Origin: Flavobacterium bizetiae
GTDB lineage: Bacteria > Bacteroidota > Bacteroidia > Flavobacteriales > Flavobacteriaceae
Length of the DNA stretch: 53,118 nt
Assembly (NCBI RefSeq): GCF_902804475.1
Contig: NZ_CADCSU010000131.1
Location: forward strand, 1-53,118
Direction: 5' to 3'
Positions 41,519 to 49,982 of this stretch are shown here, piece by piece (positions within the stretch are counted from its first letter, which is position 1; the number at the start of each line of letters is the position of its first letter). The notes below the pieces were generated by a model. It was not told where the DNA came from. It did no database searches and worked only from the letters and a program-made list of their open reading frames with translations. Position numbers and translations under genes: made by a program.

Positions 41519-42469
41519 TCAAAACCATCTTCTTCTTTTAAACAAAAAGACTCCAAAAGATGATAAAATAACGGACACTAAAAGAAGGATCCAAATTCCG
41601 TATTTACTTTCCTCTAAACCGTTTGGCACGTTCATTCCGTACAAACTGGCAATTAATGTCGGGATCATTAAAATAATAGAAATTGAAGTCATTTGCTTCA
41701 TAATATTATTCATGTTGTTCGAAATTACCGAAGCATACGCATCCATCATTCCGGTAAGGATGTTGCTGTAAATATTTGCGGTATCTTGTGCCTGACTTAA
41801 CTCGATATCAACATCTTCTAATAAATCCTGATCAAAATGTTCTCTTTTTGCTTTTAAATTTTTTATTCTGTGAAACAAAACATCGTTTCCTTTTAAAGAG
41901 GTGATAAAGAATACAAGACATTTTTCTATTTGCAAAAGCGCTTGCAATTCTTCGTTTTTGATTGATTTCTCTAAATTATCTTCGGCCAGTTTTATCTTTT
42001 GATTGATTTGTTTCAGGTATTTTAAATACCAAACACTTGAGGACAATAATAATCGTAAAACGAGATCGAAATTGTCTTTTATATGGATGTTTTTGCGGTT
42101 GGTATATTGCACAAAATCCGAAATGATTTCTGTTTCGTAAAAACTAATGGTAACGCAAACATCTTCTTTAAATATTAGTCCTAAAGGGATGGTTTGAAAA
42201 GGCAGTTTGACATCATTACTTTTTACAGGAATACGCATGATGAATAAAGTCCAGCCATCTTCAGATTCCATACGAGGTCTTTCGTCGATATCTTCAATAT
42301 CATTATAAAAGGCTTCGGGAATATTAAGTTCTTCGAGTAAGTATTTTTTTTCTGTTTCTGAAGGAGATTCAATGTTGATCCAGCAGTTTGGAGTCCATTC
42401 CTGAGTCTCGATTAATCCGTTGTTGTTTTTGTAAAAGGCTTTCATTTCAAAATTGCAGGGTTTTATCAT
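41519..42469 (-). CDS. corA: CorA-family magnesium transporter
   Basis: 316 residues. The N-terminal cytoplasmic domain is mixed alpha/beta, then a long helix (LKYLKQINQKIKLAEDNLEK region) leads to two C-terminal transmembrane helices. The signature GMN motif is present in IPTLIASLYGMNVPNGLEES after the first helix. The chain ends in a basic RRRWF, as usual. It should be a pentameric Mg2+ (or Co2+/Ni2+) channel in the inner membrane. A TTG-N18-TACTTTTG promoter lies upstream at 42555-42583. Confidence 0.92.
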   Translation of the reverse strand: MIKPCNFEMKAFYKNNNGLIETQEWTPNCWINIESPSETEKKYLLEELNIPEAFYNDIEDIDERPRMESEDGWTLFIMRIPVKSNDVKLPFQTIPLGLIFKEDVCVTISFYETEIISDFVQYTNRKNIHIKDNFDLVLRLLLSSSVWYLKYLKQINQKIKLAEDNLEKSIKNEELQALLQIEKCLVFFITSLKGNDVLFHRIKNLKAKREHFDQDLLEDVDIELSQAQDTANIYSNILTGMMDAYASVISNNMNNIMKQMTSISIILMIPTLIASLYGMNVPNGLEESKYGIWILLLVSVILSSFGVFLFKRRRWF

Positions 42470-42554
42470 AGCATTTTGAAATAATTCAAAAGCTATTTTA
42501 ATTTAATACTAACGAATAATAATCGTCCATTGGAGAAGTTTTTTTTAAGTGGTG

Positions 42555-42583
42555 CAAAAGTATCTTTTATTTTTTAGAACCAA
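42555..42583 (-). promoter_or_regulatory. Promoter of corA
   Basis: Reverse strand: TTTTG with TTG at 42581-42583, an 18-base spacer, then TACTTTTG at 42555-42562. The ATG follows 85 bases downstream, a fairly long leader; I saw no known Mg2+-sensing leader there. Confidence 0.65.
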
Positions 42584-42609
42584 AAGTTTAAAGGTATAAT
42601 TAAATACTA

Positions 42610-42645
42610 AAAAACCGTCTTTAGTATATTTCTAAGACGGTTTTT
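42610..42645 (-). terminator. Terminator of the membrane-protein/regulator operon
   Basis: AAAAACCGTCTT (42610-42621) pairs with AAGACGGTTTTT (42634-42645). On the reverse strand it is followed by a T-run, just after the DUF4153/DUF4173-like gene. Confidence 0.87.
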
Positions 42646-42655
42646 CAAATTGTTG

Positions 42656-44038
42656 TTATTTCTTTAAAAACTCATAATACAAAGCTTTTGATAAAAATCC
42701 TGCACTCTGATAATTCTGAATCATTTCTTCTCGAACAATTTCAGCATTTCCACCGTCTAAATTATTCTTAGAAAAATATTCTCTTCGGGCTTCATCATTA
42801 AAATTCAAACTAGTCAAGAATATAGGCTCCGCACATTTATTTACAGAGATATTATAATTTGTTATCAAATTTCCCCAATTTACAAAACTGCATAATAAAA
42901 CCGTTCCGTAAAAATACCATACCATCTGATTTGCCAAATACGCATTTGTTTTTTGTTTGGTAATTTTTAGAAAAACAAAAACTAACCCTATAATAGCTAA
43001 AATTAGAAAAGCATAAACTCCTAATCGTTTATAGGTTAATCCCTGAACCGCAATATACTCAGAGTTTTTAATGAATGTACTTGCGATCAAAAGTCCGTTT
43101 AAGACGATCCAAATTTTGGCTAATTTTTTAAGATTAGCTGCTTTTTTATCAAAATTAAATCCTCCTTTAAAATAGAATAATATTAAACCTACTGCCATAA
43201 TAATCGAGAAGATTACTGAATTTACTCTTTCGTGGGTATCAGCACTTAAATTTGGGTTCTTTACAACTTCAAAAAATTGTTCGTAGTTATAGGTTGCAAT
43301 AAATACCAAAAGCATAATGTTTAATAATACCAGCGTAATCTCGCCACTTTTTCGCTCGAAATCAATATCTAAAAACGAGAATGTACTTTGGTTTTTGATT
43401 TCGGCTATATTATCGAAATCATTATCCAGCATTGCATTTTTCTCGTATGAAAGATCCGGTACCCAATAATTCCAGAAACTAAAAGAAATATAGAATCCCA
43501 AAATACTTATTAATAACAATTGAACAATATCAATATCTAAAGTATAATCTGTAAATAAAGAAGAGAAATGGTTACTTCCAAAAGAATATACGATAAAAAA
43601 TAACCCAATAAAAATTGCAGGAATAACAAAGAAGGCAACAAGTTTTTTAGCAAAATCATTATGAATTTTCTTTTCCGGAAGCCATTGGTTAAACATAAAA
43701 ATGCGACCTACGGAAGCAAATGCATTCAAGAATACCAATGGAAATATCTGTATAATTTTAAGTTTAGATTCCTGGGTTTTAAACTGTAAAAAGAGAATTG
43801 ACATTGCCAAAGCCAGAAAAGAAGCAAAGTCTCCGTACCAGGCAAAGGCAAGACATGACAAAACCGAAGTTACGACCAAAATCAAATGTGATCGGTCTGT
43901 AAAGCGATCCTGAAAAAAATAGCAGATAAAACCAGTTAATACTAGTCCGAAAATAGCGAGGTTTACTCCTACTGACTCGTTGTAAAAAAGCAGTGCAAAT
44001 ATCAAACTGCTGGCTAAAATAATTTGGTGTTTTTTCAT
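42656..44038 (-). CDS. DUF4153/DUF4173-like polytopic membrane protein
   Basis: 460 residues from ATG 44038. An in-frame upstream start at 44071 lies within the operator-like repeat and is less likely. Ten or more transmembrane helices fill the first ~390 residues. The soluble tail (SLNFNDEARREYFSKNNLD and on) has a mixed charged sequence ending in LKK. It resembles the DUF4153/DUF4173 membrane proteins often found with small regulators in Bacteroidota. No catalytic motif seen. Last gene of a three-gene leftward operon with a small winged-helix regulator and another membrane protein. Confidence 0.7.
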   Translation of the reverse strand: MKKHQIILASSLIFALLFYNESVGVNLAIFGLVLTGFICYFFQDRFTDRSHLILVVTSVLSCLAFAWYGDFASFLALAMSILFLQFKTQESKLKIIQIFPLVFLNAFASVGRIFMFNQWLPEKKIHNDFAKKLVAFFVIPAIFIGLFFIVYSFGSNHFSSLFTDYTLDIDIVQLLLISILGFYISFSFWNYWVPDLSYEKNAMLDNDFDNIAEIKNQSTFSFLDIDFERKSGEITLVLLNIMLLVFIATYNYEQFFEVVKNPNLSADTHERVNSVIFSIIMAVGLILFYFKGGFNFDKKAANLKKLAKIWIVLNGLLIASTFIKNSEYIAVQGLTYKRLGVYAFLILAIIGLVFVFLKITKQKTNAYLANQMVWYFYGTVLLCSFVNWGNLITNYNISVNKCAEPIFLTSLNFNDEARREYFSKNNLDGGNAEIVREEMIQNYQSAGFLSKALYYEFLKK

Positions 44039-44052
44039 GATTTTAATTTTTA

Positions 44053-44075
44053 AAAGTACTTTGTGTTTCAAAGTG
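44053..44075. promoter_or_regulatory. Operator-like site, copy 2 (before the DUF4153-like gene)
   Basis: On the plus strand AAAGTACTTTG then T, four bases and CAAAGT. Reverse strand: ACTTTG, 5 bases, CAAAGT, then ACTTT. It has the same layout as the site at 45017-45038 before the first gene of this operon, suggesting one DNA-binding protein. Confidence 0.6.
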
Positions 44076-44097
44076 TTTAGGTAAAAAAATATAGTTA

Positions 44098-44388
44098 TTA
44101 CGATTTCATTAATTTTTCAAGGTAAGAAAGGTGTTCTTTGAAGGCCGCACGTCCTCTAGGAGTTACCTGATAAGAGGTTTTAGGCTTTTTATCCACGAAT
44201 TCTTTTTTTACTTCGATGTATTCTGATTTTTCAAGAGCTGAGGAATGACTGGCCAAATTACCATCGGTGATATTGAGGAGATTTTTCATCTCAGTAAAAT
44301 CAACCCATTCATTGACCATCAGAATGGACATAATCCCCAGTCTGACACGGCTTTCAAAATCTTTATTTAGTTTATCAATGATTCCCAT
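44098..44388 (-). CDS. Small winged-helix regulator
   Basis: 96 residues. One winged helix: FESRVRLGIMSILMVNEWVD, FTEMKNLLNITDGNLASHSS, ALEKSEYIEVKKEFVDKKPK, TSYQVTPRGRAAFKEHLSYL. This is the 'transcriptional regulator/HTH_34' type found widely in Bacteroidota next to membrane proteins. It starts 9 bases after the upstream membrane gene. Two matching palindromic sites (44053 and 45017) are likely its targets, making it an autoregulator of this operon. Confidence 0.9.
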   Translation of the reverse strand: MGIIDKLNKDFESRVRLGIMSILMVNEWVDFTEMKNLLNITDGNLASHSSALEKSEYIEVKKEFVDKKPKTSYQVTPRGRAAFKEHLSYLEKLMKS

Positions 44389-44397
44389 TGCGTGGAT

Positions 44398-45012
44398 TTA
44401 TTTGTATTTTTTGAACATTATTAATCCGTACAAGATATGCAAAATACCAAATCCTACGATCCAAAAAACTAAACCATACCCGATATAAAAAAGAGAAATA
44501 AATCCTAAAATTAATTCACAGAATCCTAAGTACTTAACATCTGAAAATGTATATTTCTCAGCATTCACAAGTGCTAAACCGTAGAAAATTAAAGTAGCCG
44601 GAGCGACTAAACCATAAATTTCGTGGTATATAAGTGCCAGACAAAATAGGCCTCCTGCCAAAAGAGGAACAGCTAAATTGAAAAGCATATTTTTTGTGGC
44701 CGATGTCCAGATTGGGAGATCGTATTTTTTGCTTTTTCTGATTGTAAAAAATATGCCAAAAGCAAAAGCGCAAACTAAAATTGCAACCCCAACCCAGAAT
44801 AATTCTGAAACCAAGTTACTTGTCAACAATATATGTTGGTCAGTAAAATATTCGATCCCGTTTACTTTGAATAATTGATAAACGTACAATCCGCCAATTA
44901 AAGCAGACAAGCCCGCGAAAACTCCTGAGAGTCCGCTTAGGGATATAAATCTTGAAGAGCGCTCCATCATGGAACGAATGTGTGCTAAATCTTCTTGGTG
45001 CTTCTGATTCAT
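44398..45012 (-). CDS. Small-operon membrane protein (unknown family)
   Basis: 204 residues with a short amphipathic N-terminus (EDLAHIRSMMERSSRFISLS) and about five transmembrane helices (for example LSGVFAGLSALIGGLYVYQL, LFWVGVAILVCAFAFGIFF, FWIVGFGILHILYGLIMF). I do not recognise an enzyme motif. It is first in an operon with the winged-helix regulator and the DUF4153-like protein. In other Bacteroidota such triads look like small sensing or stress modules; the signal here is unknown. Confidence 0.8.
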   Translation of the reverse strand: MNQKHQEDLAHIRSMMERSSRFISLSGLSGVFAGLSALIGGLYVYQLFKVNGIEYFTDQHILLTSNLVSELFWVGVAILVCAFAFGIFFTIRKSKKYDLPIWTSATKNMLFNLAVPLLAGGLFCLALIYHEIYGLVAPATLIFYGLALVNAEKYTFSDVKYLGFCELILGFISLFYIGYGLVFWIVGFGILHILYGLIMFKKYK

Positions 45013-45016
45013 AAAT

Positions 45017-45061
45017 AAAGTACTTTGTAATGCAAAGTTATATTTTATTTTGAATTGACAA
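45017..45061 (-). promoter_or_regulatory. Promoter with overlapping operator-like site, copy 1
   Basis: Reverse strand: TTG (45059-45061), 18-base spacer, TAACTTTG (45033-45040). The operator-like ACTTTG-N5-CAAAGT-ACTTT spans 45017-45038 and covers the -7 box, so a bound protein would block the promoter. The ATG is at 45012. Confidence 0.68.
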
Positions 45062-45137
45062 GTATAAAAATTAGATTTTTTTATTGGGATTTTTTTTCTA
45101 CGTGTTTAGATAGATTTACATTATCTAAAAATGTGTA

Positions 45138-45216
45138 ATCCCTACGGGATATTTATGGGTTTCGATTTTTTTTTCTACCAACCATTAGCTACCAACCTTT
45201 AACTCCTAGCGGAGTT
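45138..45216. repeat. Composite palindrome element
   Basis: ATCCCTACGGGAT (45138-45150) and AACTCCTAGCGGAGTT (45201-45216) are short palindromes. Between them CTACCAACC occurs twice (45175-45183, 45189-45197). The layout resembles composite gap repeats of Flavobacterium. It is part of a 592-base gene-free gap (45013-45604). Confidence 0.6.
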
Positions 45217-45272
45217 ATTTTGTTGATGAAATAATTTATTTATTGTGTGCGTTTTTTTTTTAACGCAATCTT

Positions 45273-45362
45273 GTCAGGCTGAGCGGAGTCGAAGCCCTGT
45301 AAGTAACTCGATACATAAAATTTTACCGCAAAGTTCGCAAAGGATTACGCAAAGTTCGCAAA
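45273..45362. repeat. Half-copy of a palindromic element plus CGCAAAGTTCGCAAA direct repeats
   Basis: GTCAGGCTGAGCGGAGTCGA starts at 45273 and continues to AAGTAACTCG, which matches the left arm and start of the loop in the elements at 19911 and 39011; the right half is missing. Then CGCAAAGTTCGCAAA occurs at 45327-45341 and 45348-45362, a 21-base spacing. Confidence 0.6.
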
Positions 45363-45430
45363 ATTTTGTGAATTGAGCTTTGCTTTGAGATCGCAAAAGG
45401 ATTGTGTTTAAAGCTTAACTTAATGACATT

Positions 45431-45572
45431 GCCCGCTGTGACTGCTGCATCACGCAAAGTTGCGTGAGGGATAGGAGCTGGCTACCGAAGTAGCGTGGAT
45501 AGCCCGACCGTATTTGCGAAAGGCGCGCATAAGCGGTATGTTAAATAGCGCCTTTTGTAAATACGGTCACGC
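45431..45572. repeat. Multi-hairpin element, possible structured RNA or repeat
   Basis: Three hairpins follow each other. CACGCAA-AG-TTGCGTG is at 45451-45466. GCTAC-CGAA-GTAGC is at 45481-45494. A long arm pair lies at 45506-45526 with 45548-45568 (GACCGTATTTGCGAAAGG / facing arm, 19 of 21 pairs). It is flanked by GCCCGCTGTGAC and GGTCACGCCC. No protein gene fits. It is more GC-rich than its surroundings. Confidence 0.6.
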
Positions 45573-45588
45573 CCAAAGTATATAAAAC

Positions 45589-45621
45589 AACAAAGCCTAC
45601 TCGATTGAATAGGCTTTGTTT
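45589..45621 (-). terminator. Terminator of folD
   Basis: ACAAAGCCTA (45590-45599) pairs with TAGGCTTTGT (45610-45619), 10-base loop, T-rich on the reverse strand. It lies 20 bases after the folD stop. Confidence 0.85.
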
Positions 45622-45639
45622 ATATTTATTTGAAGTAAA

Positions 45640-46524
45640 TTATTTTTTGGCACTTCTCATTTTTCTTGCTAAAAGTGTATTTTTAAGCAACATTGCAATT
45701 GTCATTGGTCCTACTCCACCAGGAACTGGCGTGATGAATGATGATTTCTTGCTTACACCGTCAAAATCTACGTCACCTTTGATAACGTATCCTTTTGGGT
45801 TTGATGCATCTTCTACACGAGTGATTCCAACATCTACGATTACAACTCCGTCTTTAACCATATCTGCTTTTAAGAATTCAGGAACTCCTAAAGCTGTGAT
45901 AATAATATCTGCATTTTTAGTGAATTCGGCTAAGTTTTTAGTTCTACTGTGGGTTAGAGTTACTGTTGAATCTCCAGGATTTCCTTTACGGCTCATTAAG
46001 ATACTCATTGGGCGACCTACGATGTGGCTTCTACCAATAACAACGGTGTGTTTTCCGGCAGTTTCTACATTGTAACGCTCTAATAATTGCATGATTCCGA
46101 ATGGTGTTGCAGGAATGAAACTTTCCATTTCAAGTGCCATTCTACCAAAGTTTGTTGGGTGAAAACCATCTACATCTTTATCCGGATCGATTGCCAATAA
46201 GATTTTTTGTTCGTCGATATGTTTTGGTAATGGTAACTGAACGATGAATCCGTCAAGATCGTCATCTTCGTTTAGTTCTTTGATTTTTGCCAGTAAAGCT
46301 TCTTCGGTGATGTCTTCCGGTAAACTTACTAAAGTTGAATCAAAGCCAATTTGCTGGCAAGATTTTACTTTACTTCCTACGTAAGTTAAACTTGCTCCGT
46401 TTGTTCCTACGATTACAGCTGCCAAATGAGGTACTTTTCCTCCGGCATCTTTTATCGATTGAACTTCGGCTGCGATTTCGTTTTTAATGTCTTCAGCTGT
46501 TTTTTTACCGTCTAGTAGTTGCAT
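45640..46524 (-). CDS. folD: Methylene-THF dehydrogenase / methenyl-THF cyclohydrolase
   Basis: 294 residues. Bifunctional folate enzyme making 10-formyl-THF precursors for purines and initiator tRNA. Motifs: SLTYVGSKVKSCQQIGF with the catalytic Lys, GFIVQLPLPKHID, PATPFGIMQLLERYNVE, VVIGRSHIVGRPMS, the NADP-site SRTKNLAEFTKNADIIITA, and the C-terminal ITPVPGGVGPMTIAMLL. Complete and normal length. It follows ffh after a 129-base gap containing only AT-rich DNA. Confidence 0.97.
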   Translation of the reverse strand: MQLLDGKKTAEDIKNEIAAEVQSIKDAGGKVPHLAAVIVGTNGASLTYVGSKVKSCQQIGFDSTLVSLPEDITEEALLAKIKELNEDDDLDGFIVQLPLPKHIDEQKILLAIDPDKDVDGFHPTNFGRMALEMESFIPATPFGIMQLLERYNVETAGKHTVVIGRSHIVGRPMSILMSRKGNPGDSTVTLTHSRTKNLAEFTKNADIIITALGVPEFLKADMVKDGVVIVDVGITRVEDASNPKGYVIKGDVDFDGVSKKSSFITPVPGGVGPMTIAMLLKNTLLARKMRSAKK

Positions 46525-46653
46525 TTCTTGTAAGTTAAATGTTTTGAGTTAAAAGTGAGAAGTTAACTGCTTCTCTATTATTAATATAGTTAAAAAATTT
46601 AAGGTCTAAAATTCCAAGCAACTTGAAACTTTAAACCTTAAACAAATTTTTCT

Positions 46654-48006
46654 TTATCTCGGCATTCCGCCTGGCATTCCTTTCATGCCTCCCATCATTT
46701 TCATCAGGTTTTTTCCGCCCGGACCTTGCATCATCTTCATCATTTTGCTCATTTGGTCGAATTGCTTCATTAACTGATTTACTTGCTCGACTTTGGTTCC
46801 GGAACCTTTAGCGATTCTGGCTTTCCTTTTTACGTCGATTATGGCAGGTTTACTTCTTTCGATTGGCGTCATCGAGTGAATGATTGCTTCTATATGTTTA
46901 AAAGCATCATCTTCGATCTCTACATCTTTCATGGCTTTTGAAGCTCCCGGTATCATTCCAACCAGGTCCTTCATATTACCCATTTTCTTTACTTGCTGAA
47001 TTTGAGTTAAGAAATCATCAAAACCGAATTCGTTTTTAGCGATTTTCTTTTGAAGTTTTCTTGCTTCTTCTTCGTCAAATTGTTCCTGCGCTCTTTCTAC
47101 AAGAGACACAACATCTCCCATACCTAAGATACGCTCAGCCATACGATCCGGATAGAAAACATCAATTGCTTCCATCTTCTCGCCTGTACCTACAAATTTG
47201 ATTGGTTTGTTTACAACCGATTTAATCGAAATTGCAGCTCCACCACGTGTATCTCCATCTAATTTCGTTAAGATAACTCCGTCGAAGTTTAAGATATCGT
47301 TGAAGGCTTTTGCTGTATTTACAGCATCTTGTCCTGTCATGGCATCAACAACAAACAAAGTTTCTTGTGGCTGAATTGCTTTGTGAACACGAGCAATTTC
47401 ATCCATCATTTCCTGATCTACTGCAAGACGACCTGCGGTATCGACAATAACAACGTTGAAACCGTTTGCTTTTGCATGTTTGATTGCGTTTTGAGCAATC
47501 TCTACAGGGTTTTTATTTTCCGGTTCTGAGTAAACCTCAACACCTATTTGATCTCCAACAACGTGCAACTGATTGATCGCCGCAGGACGGTAGATATCAC
47601 ACGCTACAAGAAGTGGCTTTTTGTTTTTCTTAGTTTTTAAAAAGTTGGCAAGTTTTCCTGAGAATGTTGTTTTACCAGAACCCTGAAGTCCTGACATCAA
47701 AATAACACTAGGTGTTCCGGAAAGATTGATTCCTGCAACATCACCACCCATTAATTCTGTTAGTTCGTCTTTTACTAACTTCACCAGTAATTGTCCTGGC
47801 TGAAGTGTTGTTAAAACGTCCTGACCAATCGCTTTTTCTTTTACTTTGGCAGTAAAATCTTTAGCAATTTTAAAGTTAACATCGGCATCAAGTAAGGCAC
47901 GACGAACTTCTTTTAAGGTTTCGGCAACGTTTACTTCTGTAATTTTACCGTGCCCTTTTAATATATGGAAGGCTTTATCTAACTTATCACTTAAATTATC
48001 AAACAT
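46654..48006 (-). CDS. ffh: Signal recognition particle protein Ffh (SRP54)
   Basis: 450-residue GTPase that delivers nascent membrane proteins to FtsY. N domain to about residue 90, then G domain: GLQGSGKTTFSGKLA, DIYRPAAINQLHVVG, VDTAGRLAVDQEMMDEI, TKLDGDTRGGAAISI. The methionine-rich M domain follows with IPGASKAMK and the RNA-binding GSGTKVEQVNQLMKQF, ending with a Met/Gly-rich tail (MMKMMQGPGGKNLMKMMGGM). All parts present. Strong TTG-N20-TATCTTTG promoter upstream. The 4.5S RNA is not in this window. Confidence 0.97.
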   Translation of the reverse strand: MFDNLSDKLDKAFHILKGHGKITEVNVAETLKEVRRALLDADVNFKIAKDFTAKVKEKAIGQDVLTTLQPGQLLVKLVKDELTELMGGDVAGINLSGTPSVILMSGLQGSGKTTFSGKLANFLKTKKNKKPLLVACDIYRPAAINQLHVVGDQIGVEVYSEPENKNPVEIAQNAIKHAKANGFNVVIVDTAGRLAVDQEMMDEIARVHKAIQPQETLFVVDAMTGQDAVNTAKAFNDILNFDGVILTKLDGDTRGGAAISIKSVVNKPIKFVGTGEKMEAIDVFYPDRMAERILGMGDVVSLVERAQEQFDEEEARKLQKKIAKNEFGFDDFLTQIQQVKKMGNMKDLVGMIPGASKAMKDVEIEDDAFKHIEAIIHSMTPIERSKPAIIDVKRKARIAKGSGTKVEQVNQLMKQFDQMSKMMKMMQGPGGKNLMKMMGGMKGMPGGMPR

Positions 48007-48028
48007 AATTTTTTCTTTATTTGAAGTG

Positions 48029-48059
48029 CAAAGATAATCTAATTAGATATTTCAGGCAA
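48029..48059 (-). promoter_or_regulatory. Promoter of ffh
   Basis: Reverse strand: TTG at 48057-48059, 20-base spacer, TATCTTTG at 48029-48036, 22 bases before the ATG. Confidence 0.7.
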
Positions 48060-48093
48060 TTTTTATTTAGCTACAAAGTGCGTTTTGATTTTA

Positions 48094-48232
48094 CCGCAAA
48101 GTGCGCGAAGTTTTACGCAAAGTTCGCTATGTTTTTTTTTGCTCGCAAAGTCGCTAAGACGCAAAGTTTTTTTTGTTTCACGCAGATTTAGCAGATTTTA
48201 AAAATCTTTTTAATCCTTTAATCTGTGGCATT
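48094..48232. repeat. GCAAAGT and CAGATT repeat cluster
   Basis: CCGCAAAGTGCGCGAAG, ACGCAAAGTTCGC and GCTCGCAAAGTCGCTAAGACGC words (48094-48165) are followed by degraded GCAGATTTAGCAGATT...CCTTTAATCTGTGGCA (48182-48230), belonging to the 21590/37982 family. It separates ffh from the MBOAT operon end. Confidence 0.6.
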
Positions 48233-48235
48233 AAT

Positions 48236-48270
48236 TAAAAAAAGCGCAAAGAATAAACCTTTGCGCCTTT
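48236..48270 (-). terminator. Terminator of the MBOAT/SGNH operon
   Basis: GCGCAAAG (48244-48251) pairs with CTTTGCGC (48259-48266) and has a T-run on the reverse strand, 26 bases after the MBOAT stop. Confidence 0.82.
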
Positions 48271-48295
48271 GTAACTTTGTTCCTTTGAACCTTCT

Positions 48296-49981
48296 TTAAA
48301 ACTGAAAGTAAATAAACGGTTGTGAACCGGCAACTGCTGTTGCATACACGATCCAATATACGAAACCAAGGATAATTGCTTTTCCTATAAGAGGGGTTTT
48401 ATCGAAAACGAATTTCATTTTTGATGTAATCGCTTCTGGTAAAAAGTGCCAAACATATCCGAAAAGCATTAATCCAAACACATTTTTATATCCTAAAATA
48501 ATGGCTTGCCAATGTTCTGGTTCGAATGTTAACTGACCAATGTTGTTGATTACTTGCAGGGCTGTTTCGAAATCTCTGGCACGGAAAAAGATCCAGCAGA
48601 AAACTACGAAATGGAATGTTATTATAATAGAGAATAATGTCCATAAAAAATTTGAACCTTTGCCTTCTTTTTTGGAAGGAAAAAATTCCATGAATATTTT
48701 ATGAACCGCTAATGCTAATCCGTGTAATGCTCCCCACACGATAAATTGTGCTCCGGCTCCGTGCCATAATCCTCCCAGAAGCATTGTGGTAAACAAATTG
48801 AAATTGGTTACCAATGTTTGATGCTTTTTCTTTGAAAGTAAAAATGTCAAAGAGAATAATATGATGGCTCCAATTGCAATTGCTAACGGAATAAAACTCT
48901 CGTTTACATTTGAAATTCCCCAAAGCAATAATCCGAAGAAAAATAAACTTGGGAATAAAAACCCTGCAAATGTTCCTTCTCTGTTTCCTCCAATAGAAAT
49001 ATACAAGAAATCTTTTAACCAGGTTGATAATGAAATATGCCATCTTCTCCAGAAATCAGTAATCGATGTTGATTTATATGGCGTTCTAAAGTTGGCTGGT
49101 AATTTAAATCCTAACAACAAAGCAATACCAATTGCCATATCTGAATATCCTGAAAAGTCGCAATAAATTTGAATGGCGTATCCATAAGATGCCATTAAAT
49201 TTTCGAACGAGGTATAATTCATTGGCGTATCAAAAACACGGTCAACGAAGTTTATCGAGATATAATTTGAGATTACGGTTTTCTTGATTAAACCTCCAAT
49301 GATTAAAAACAAAGCGTTGTTTACATCTTGTTTTGTCAGGTTTAATTTTTGGTAAATCTGTGGCAAGAAGTCTTTTGCCCTAACAATTGGCCCGGCAACT
49401 AACTGCGGGAAAAACGAAACGAAAAATAAGTATTCGATGTAGTTTTTTGTTGGCTTAATTTCTTCACGATAAATCTCGATAATATAACTCATCGATTGAA
49501 ACGTGTAGAACGAAATACCAACGGGAAGAAAAATATCATGAAGCTTATAATTACCATGAAACATATCATTGAATGTTACGATCATGAAATTCATGTATTT
49601 AAAATACCCCAATAATCCTAAATTCAGGATCACACTTATAACAAGGTAAATTTTCTTTCGGCTGTCTTTTGCTTCTTTATAGATAATTTGGCTTAAGCCA
49701 TAATCTACGACCGAAGAAAGTAATAAAAGTAAGAAGTAAATTCCGCTTGACTTATAATAAAAGAAAAGCGAGAAAAGAATCACGTACGTTAATCTCAAAT
49801 AAAATGTCTTGCGTAAAAATGCGTACACAAAATAAAATACGAGAAACAATCCTAAGAATAAACCGGTATTGAATAATAGTTTTTCTTCGGGATTGTATAT
49901 AAACCAGCTTTTAGCCTGTTCTAAAGTAACTGGTCCAAAATTTTGAACAAACCAATTATTGATGCTATCTATTGTAATCAA
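48296..49981 (-). CDS. MBOAT-family O-acyltransferase
   Basis: 561 residues with about ten or more transmembrane helices. Family landmarks are IFLPVGISFYTFQSMSYIIE, FFPQLVAGPIVRAKDFLPQI, YGYAIQIYCDFSGYSDMAIG, PYKSTSITDFWRRWHISLST and the catalytic-histidine region GGLWHGAGAQFIVWGALHG. This matches AlgI/PatA/DltB-type proteins that move acetyl or other acyl groups across the membrane. The start is 1 base from the stop of the next SGNH gene upstream, so the three genes act as one operon. Acceptor unknown; peptidoglycan or a surface polysaccharide is most likely. Confidence 0.93.
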   Translation of the reverse strand: MITIDSINNWFVQNFGPVTLEQAKSWFIYNPEEKLLFNTGLFLGLFLVFYFVYAFLRKTFYLRLTYVILFSLFFYYKSSGIYFLLLLLSSVVDYGLSQIIYKEAKDSRKKIYLVISVILNLGLLGYFKYMNFMIVTFNDMFHGNYKLHDIFLPVGISFYTFQSMSYIIEIYREEIKPTKNYIEYLFFVSFFPQLVAGPIVRAKDFLPQIYQKLNLTKQDVNNALFLIIGGLIKKTVISNYISINFVDRVFDTPMNYTSFENLMASYGYAIQIYCDFSGYSDMAIGIALLLGFKLPANFRTPYKSTSITDFWRRWHISLSTWLKDFLYISIGGNREGTFAGFLFPSLFFFGLLLWGISNVNESFIPLAIAIGAIILFSLTFLLSKKKHQTLVTNFNLFTTMLLGGLWHGAGAQFIVWGALHGLALAVHKIFMEFFPSKKEGKGSNFLWTLFSIIITFHFVVFCWIFFRARDFETALQVINNIGQLTFEPEHWQAIILGYKNVFGLMLFGYVWHFLPEAITSKMKFVFDKTPLIGKAIILGFVYWIVYATAVAGSQPFIYFQF

Positions 49982-49982
49982 C

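Noticed and set aside
45327..45362. CGCAAAGTTCGCAAA repeats considered as a CRISPR array
   Set aside because: Only two short repeats 21 bases apart, similar words scattered across other gaps, and no cas genes in the window.
45605..46075. Plus-strand reading frame of 156 codons
   Set aside because: Antisense to folD; low-complexity Ser/Thr/Pro text is what folD codons give on the other strand.
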